This document shows positions 51,220 through 53,090 of a DNA stretch of 53,090 nt, in pieces. How positions within the stretch are numbered: the stretch's first letter is position 1; each line of letters opens with the position of its first letter. The notes beneath the pieces are model-generated. The model had not been told where the DNA came from, did not search any database, and was given only the letters and a program-made list of their open reading frames with translations. The DNA comes from Porticoccus sp033791605 (GTDB lineage Bacteria > Pseudomonadota > Gammaproteobacteria > Pseudomonadales > Porticoccaceae). The DNA is taken from assembly GCA_033791605.1 (NCBI GenBank), contig JASJGJ010000110.1, positions 1 through 53,090 on the forward strand, read 5' to 3'. The position numbers were made by a program, and so were the translations under genes.

Positions 51220-51747
51220 CTACTGACAGTTAAACATCGAAAGCTTCTGGTTTAACTGTTTAATTAAGGTGCTGTAGGCATCTGACTCAGCAGCAGCCAT
51301 GGTTTTATTCCCATCTCTCTTAGCCTCCTGCAACTCTAAATCCTGAGCGATTGTTTTTACCCCGTGCAAATGTTCCCGAAGCTCTTCTATACACTGATTA
51401 ATAGCGACAGCTTCGAGCTTAAACATATCTTTTTTTCGGAGCCGAATGCTGGCGGTCAAATCACCCTCTGCCAGTTTTTCCATCTGCTGAACAATCACAT
51501 AAATCGGTCCAGCAATTTTGTGGCTAGCCTTCAAGCTGCCCCACCACACACCACCCATCAATATAATCTCAAGGCCTGCTATTAACAGGGTATGTTGTGT
51601 ACTGAGGAGAAACCCCTGAGAACCCGGCACAACTGCACTAATAATAAGAAATAGGTTAACCAGTAGTACCGAAGATGTAGCGGCCAACAAGGCATATTGA
51701 TATTGAAACTGACTATTGATAACAATTTTATTTCGTCGATTGTCCAT
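51220..51747 (-). CDS. Membrane protein with a HAMP-like segment
   Basis: A 175-residue protein with two helices (about 18-40 and 50-70) then a HAMP-like linker (SHKIAGPIYVIVQQMEKLAE, residues about 75-94, followed by GDLTASIRLRKKD) and a helical tail with coiled-coil character. No methyl-accepting or kinase domain follows, so it is a short transmembrane signalling module of the kind seen in stand-alone HAMP proteins. GAGGGG lies 6 nt before ATG 51747. It heads the small minus-strand group 51747-49114. Function unknown. Confidence 0.7.
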   Translation of the reverse strand: MDNRRNKIVINSQFQYQYALLAATSSVLLVNLFLIISAVVPGSQGFLLSTQHTLLIAGLEIILMGGVWWGSLKASHKIAGPIYVIVQQMEKLAEGDLTASIRLRKKDMFKLEAVAINQCIEELREHLHGVKTIAQDLELQEAKRDGNKTMAAAESDAYSTLIKQLNQKLSMFNCQ

Positions 51748-52089
51748 TTTCTGCCCCTCTTTTTTTCACTAATTATTATGCGGCATGAATCTACTGTTGT
51801 TGTGCCCATTACAACTCAAAATGGCTTAACTTTGAGTTTCACCAATCATAACTTCTTTGTAGTACCGCTCAGACTATTACAACCTCTGCTCACAGACAAT
51901 GCGCTCATGATGAATACTTACCACCAGAAAAGGGAACACCAAATGTGTCAGGTAGGGTAGCGGCAAGAGATGACCTCAGCTTGTCTTTCAAAACCGATTT
52001 TACTTCAGTATAACTATGGTCAAATATTGATGATAACGGGCTTTCCTCAGAGACTTTCTGTAGTCAGGAATAGCCCCTTAATCAGGTCA
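51748..52089. other. Intergenic stretch, no gene seen
   Basis: Lies between prfC (which ends at 52090, minus strand) and the HAMP-like gene. A plus-strand frame at 51697-51960 has no ribosome site or family resemblance and is probably chance. The promoter of the HAMP-like gene should be here, but no element is clear. Confidence 0.5.
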
Positions 52090-53090
52090 TTAAAGCTCTC
52101 GGGTAGATCTGAATTTAAGATCAGGATAACGTTCTTCTGTCAGTGATAAATTTACTCGGGTGGAAGCCAGATAGGTTAAGTGTCCACCTCCATCCAATGC
52201 AACACCATCGGGAACCTTGCGTTTCAATTCTTCAATTTTTCTACTATCGTCAGATTCAACCCAACGTGCTGTATAAACATTCACTGGCTCATAAATAGCC
52301 TCAACACCGTATTCATCCTTCAAACGATATGTGACCACTTCAAACTGCAGCTGCCCCACTGCCCCCACAATAATGTCATTGTTATTTAGTGGGAAAAACA
52401 CCTGGGTGCTGCCCTCTTCTGAAAGCTGTTGTATGCCTTTTTGTAACTGCTTCATTTTGAGTGGATCGAGCAATCGAATACGTCGAAACATTTCAGGAGC
52501 AAAGTGCGGAATACCGGTATATTTTAAAGCTTCACCTTCAGTAAATGTATCACCAATTTGAATCGTTCCATGATTATGTAAACCAATAATATCTCCAGCC
52601 AGCGCCTCTTCCACCGCTACCCGTTCGCCCGCCTTAAAACCCACAGCATCTGCAATGCGAACCTCCTTACCTTGGCGCACATGTTTCATCTTCATGCCCT
52701 TGGTGTACCTACCGGAGCAGATACGCATAAACGCAATTCTATCCCGATGTTTCGGATCCATATTTGCTTGAATTTTGAACACAAAGCCAGAAAACTTTTC
52801 TTCTGTTGGTGCTACTTCTCTCTTTGTAGCACCGCGTGGTTGAGGTGCGGGGGCCCATTCTACGAAGTAATCCAGCATCTCTCTAATACCAAAATTAGAG
52901 AGCGCCGTGCCAAAGAATACCGGTGTCAGTTGTCCCGCTAGAAACATCTCCATATCAAATTCATTGGTGGCACCACGTACCAACTCAATTTGCTCCCGAA
53001 TATCATCTACGTAGTAACCCAAAAGTTCTGTCGCTTCATCGGAATCTAAACCCTTAATCTGGATATCTTCAGGAATGGTATGCCCTTGCC
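52090..53090 (-). CDS. prfC: Peptide chain release factor 3, C-terminal part (start outside the window)
   Basis: RF3 is a translational GTPase that recycles RF1/RF2 after termination. The reading frame is open to the window edge; about 333 of the usual ~525 residues are visible, and the GTPase G motifs lie outside. Visible parts are the G-domain end (LGYYVDDIREQIELVRGATN and FFGTALSNFGI), domain 2 (FSGFVFKIQANMDPKHRDRI, GDIIGLHNHGTIQIGDTFTE) and domain 3 (VGAVGQLQFEVVTYRLKDEY). The 3' end is normal. Confidence 0.93.
   Translation of the reverse strand, partial: QGHTIPEDIQIKGLDSDEATELLGYYVDDIREQIELVRGATNEFDMEMFLAGQLTPVFFGTALSNFGIREMLDYFVEWAPAPQPRGATKREVAPTEEKFSGFVFKIQANMDPKHRDRIAFMRICSGRYTKGMKMKHVRQGKEVRIADAVGFKAGERVAVEEALAGDIIGLHNHGTIQIGDTFTEGEALKYTGIPHFAPEMFRRIRLLDPLKMKQLQKGIQQLSEEGSTQVFFPLNNNDIIVGAVGQLQFEVVTYRLKDEYGVEAIYEPVNVYTARWVESDDSRKIEELKRKVPDGVALDGGGHLTYLASTRVNLSLTEERYPDLKFRSTREL

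Noticed and set aside
51697..51960. 87-residue plus-strand frame between prfC and the HAMP-like gene
   Set aside because: No ribosome site or family; overlaps the start region of the HAMP-like gene on the other strand.
1..53090. CRISPR arrays, tRNA genes, insertion sequences, phage genes
   Set aside because: No regularly spaced repeats, cloverleaf sequences, transposase-like proteins or phage structural genes were seen.

Overview
This 53 kb window looks like a chromosomal segment of a marine or halophilic gammaproteobacterium. Pointers are the genes for ectoine and hydroxyectoine, TamA/TamB, RimK, GreB, SelO, PrfC and PEP-CTERM proteins, moderate G+C by eye, and tight gene packing. I cannot name the genus from sequence alone; a Cellvibrionales-like or Oceanospirillales-like origin is a guess. 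No tRNA, rRNA, CRISPR array, prophage or intact insertion sequence is visible.

Layout. (1) 1-3241: a cut-off secreted protein behind a sigma-54-type promoter, about 1 kb without a convincing gene, a glutathionyl-hydroquinone reductase and a CBS-pair protein. (2) 3362-10394: the compatible-solute locus ectR | ectA-ectB-(small cupin-like ORF)-ectC-ectD-(DksA/TraR-type zinc finger)-ask-(membrane TPR protein). It has a recognisable EctR-type operator and two or three extra genes inserted in the usual ect order. (3) 10526-18958: tamA-tamB, then a Zn-protease-like/rimK/aspartoacylase-like triad. (4) 19008-22138: a CNNM/DUF21 protein, a CPA2 antiporter, a broken glutamate-synthase-like fragment and an ExoD-like protein. 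(5) 22241-31597: a membrane-tension and ion cluster with an ECF sigma factor, a small one-helix protein (candidate anti-sigma), three MscS-type channels, an MgtE transporter plus a soluble MgtE_N/CBS paralogue, a LEA14-like protein, a DUF432-like protein, a small periplasmic protein and a dicarboxylate/amino-acid symporter. (6) 31598-43424: small unknowns, a K+ channel plus cardiolipin synthase operon, an amino-acid permease, a quinone oxidoreductase, YciH/SUI1, an S9 peptidase, GreB, an HD-GYP protein and a UDG-family protein. (7) 43691-53090: SelO, a PEP-CTERM protein, an anion/Na+ transporter with a CBS protein, an O-methyltransferase, an AI-2E-family protein and the C-terminal part of PrfC.

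Two regulatory patterns stand out. First, the 9-mer TGTGACTTT followed after exactly 14 nt by AGTC or AGCC occurs in front of three transcription units of cluster 5. It points toward the gene each time, and its geometry suits an ECF promoter. I infer that the ECF sigma factor in the cluster drives its own locus and the two divergent channel operons. Second, the two secreted proteins at 1-454 and 45485-46276, about 45 kb apart, share a sigma-54 -24/-12 promoter and a near-identical 17-bp dyad upstream (15 of 17 bases). This is a likely binding site for one enhancer-binding protein, plausibly PrsR of the PEP-CTERM/exosortase system.

Taken together, much of the window deals with water and ion stress: osmolyte synthesis, release valves (MscS), Mg2+ and K+ handling, cardiolipin synthesis and a desiccation-type protein.
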